From: Cyprinodon diabolis
Taxonomy: Eukaryota; Chordata; Actinopteri; Cyprinodontiformes; Cyprinodontidae
Direction of reading: 5' to 3'
Assembly: GCA_030533445.1 (NCBI GenBank)
Contig: CM060064.1
Coordinates: forward strand, 26,080,626 to 26,144,625
Length of the DNA: 64,000 nt
Part shown: positions 63,468-64,000 of the stretch, piece by piece
Position numbering within the stretch: position 1 is the first letter of the stretch
How the letters are laid out: each line of letters starts with the position of its first letter
The notes under the pieces: generated by a model
What the model was told of the DNA's origin: nothing
Database searches by the model: none
Seen by the model: only the letters and a program-made list of their open reading frames with translations
Made by a program: the position numbers and the translations under genes

Positions 63468-64000
63468 ACATCTTGAAATAATGGAATGTGACTGTGAGTT
63501 TGCCCTAAATATGCTTTTACATGGGGCCTGCTTGGTTTGAATAAAATAGATATAAGAGTGCTACTATGCCTGATTTTTATATGAGCTCAAAGAACTTGCT
63601 TTGTAAAATTTTGTCTGATAATCTGACTTTTTTTTTTTTACTGCAATAACAACCAAAAAAACATTAACTCAAAAAGGAGCAAATTGGTTCCTCAACGGCT
63701 ACATTAGTCAACGATGACTATACTTCCTGCATGACTTCTTCTGTTGTCATTTATCCCCTGTAGTCCTTTTTATGTAGTATTCAAATAAATTGATATAGAA
63801 TGACAACTACATCAGTTGTATTACTTGACATGCAATGATATAAATGGCAAACACTCTGTTTGCATCATGGCAGAAAAAATGTGTGGATATATGCAATTAT
63901 ATATTTGAAAACCAAAGCTGAGGAATGGTAAAAATAGCTTAACAAACAGAAATAGAAAACATGCAAACACACAACAATAGTGTGACCAAAGCAAACTCTG
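63468..64000. other. no gene recognised
   Basis: AT-rich intergenic sequence at the right edge with no recognisable exon or repeat. Confidence 0.55.

Noticed and set aside
6111..64000. Search for nr4a3 exons (expected neighbour from human synteny)
   Set aside because: No DNA-binding or ligand-binding domain exon of a nuclear receptor is seen in any frame; the gene, if syntenic, lies outside the window.

Overview
This window is vertebrate nuclear DNA, almost certainly from a ray-finned (teleost) fish. The evidence is spliced genes with GT-AG introns, an AT-rich background, and a repeat set typical of teleosts: Tc1-like and hAT DNA transposons, L2-clade LINEs, LINEs with (ATGG)n tails, and tRNA-derived SINEs. 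Nothing looks bacterial or viral. I cannot name the species.

Genes: only the first ~6.1 kb holds protein-coding genes. The left edge has the first coding exon of alg2 on the minus strand (ER mannosyltransferase of N-glycan assembly); the rest of that gene lies outside the window. Facing away from it is a complete four-exon sec61b on the plus strand (beta subunit of the Sec61 translocon, 97 aa, exons at 1194-1196, 2034-2131, 4758-4862 and 5595-5682). Both proteins act at the ER membrane, and the same head-to-head pair is known in human. The space between them carries YY1-like motifs and an exact match to the unfolded-protein-response element TGACGTGG, 58 bases before the sec61b start codon.

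The remaining ~58 kb has no convincing host exon. It is intergenic DNA with many transposons. From left to right: a 951-bp hAT derivative with 8-bp target duplications (7417-8367); a Tc1 remnant (9740-10400); an internally deleted LINE with a (CCAT)n tail (12539-14113); a nearly full-length L2-type LINE with endonuclease and reverse transcriptase, broken by one frameshift (16915-20804); two 5'-truncated L2 copies (23403-24032 and 28091-28690) and two more Tc1 remnants between them; a composite of nested inverted-repeat elements (31985-33003); a fourth Tc1-like remnant, a hairpin element and a SINE (38680-39734); a complete Tc1-like transposon with an uninterrupted 343-aa DD34E transposase and perfect 29-bp inverted ends, sitting in a TA microsatellite (42258-43509); a second copy of the inner inverted-repeat element (44905-45605); a SINE whose tail matches the (ATGG)n LINE (48174-48530); a 1569-bp non-autonomous hAT element (48696-50264); two further tRNA-SINEs (54892-55097 and 58559-58747); LINE scraps; and a possible TTAA-flanked element at 62364-63467.

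No novel multi-gene system was found. The items most worth following are the intact Tc1 element, the LINE/SINE tail sharing, the nearly intact L2 with a trace of an esterase-type ORF1, the shared alg2/sec61b promoter with its UPR motif and an alg2 upstream ORF, and a twin-CRE segment near 61.5 kb that could be regulatory. Family names come from recognising protein motifs and terminal structures by eye; no database search was run.
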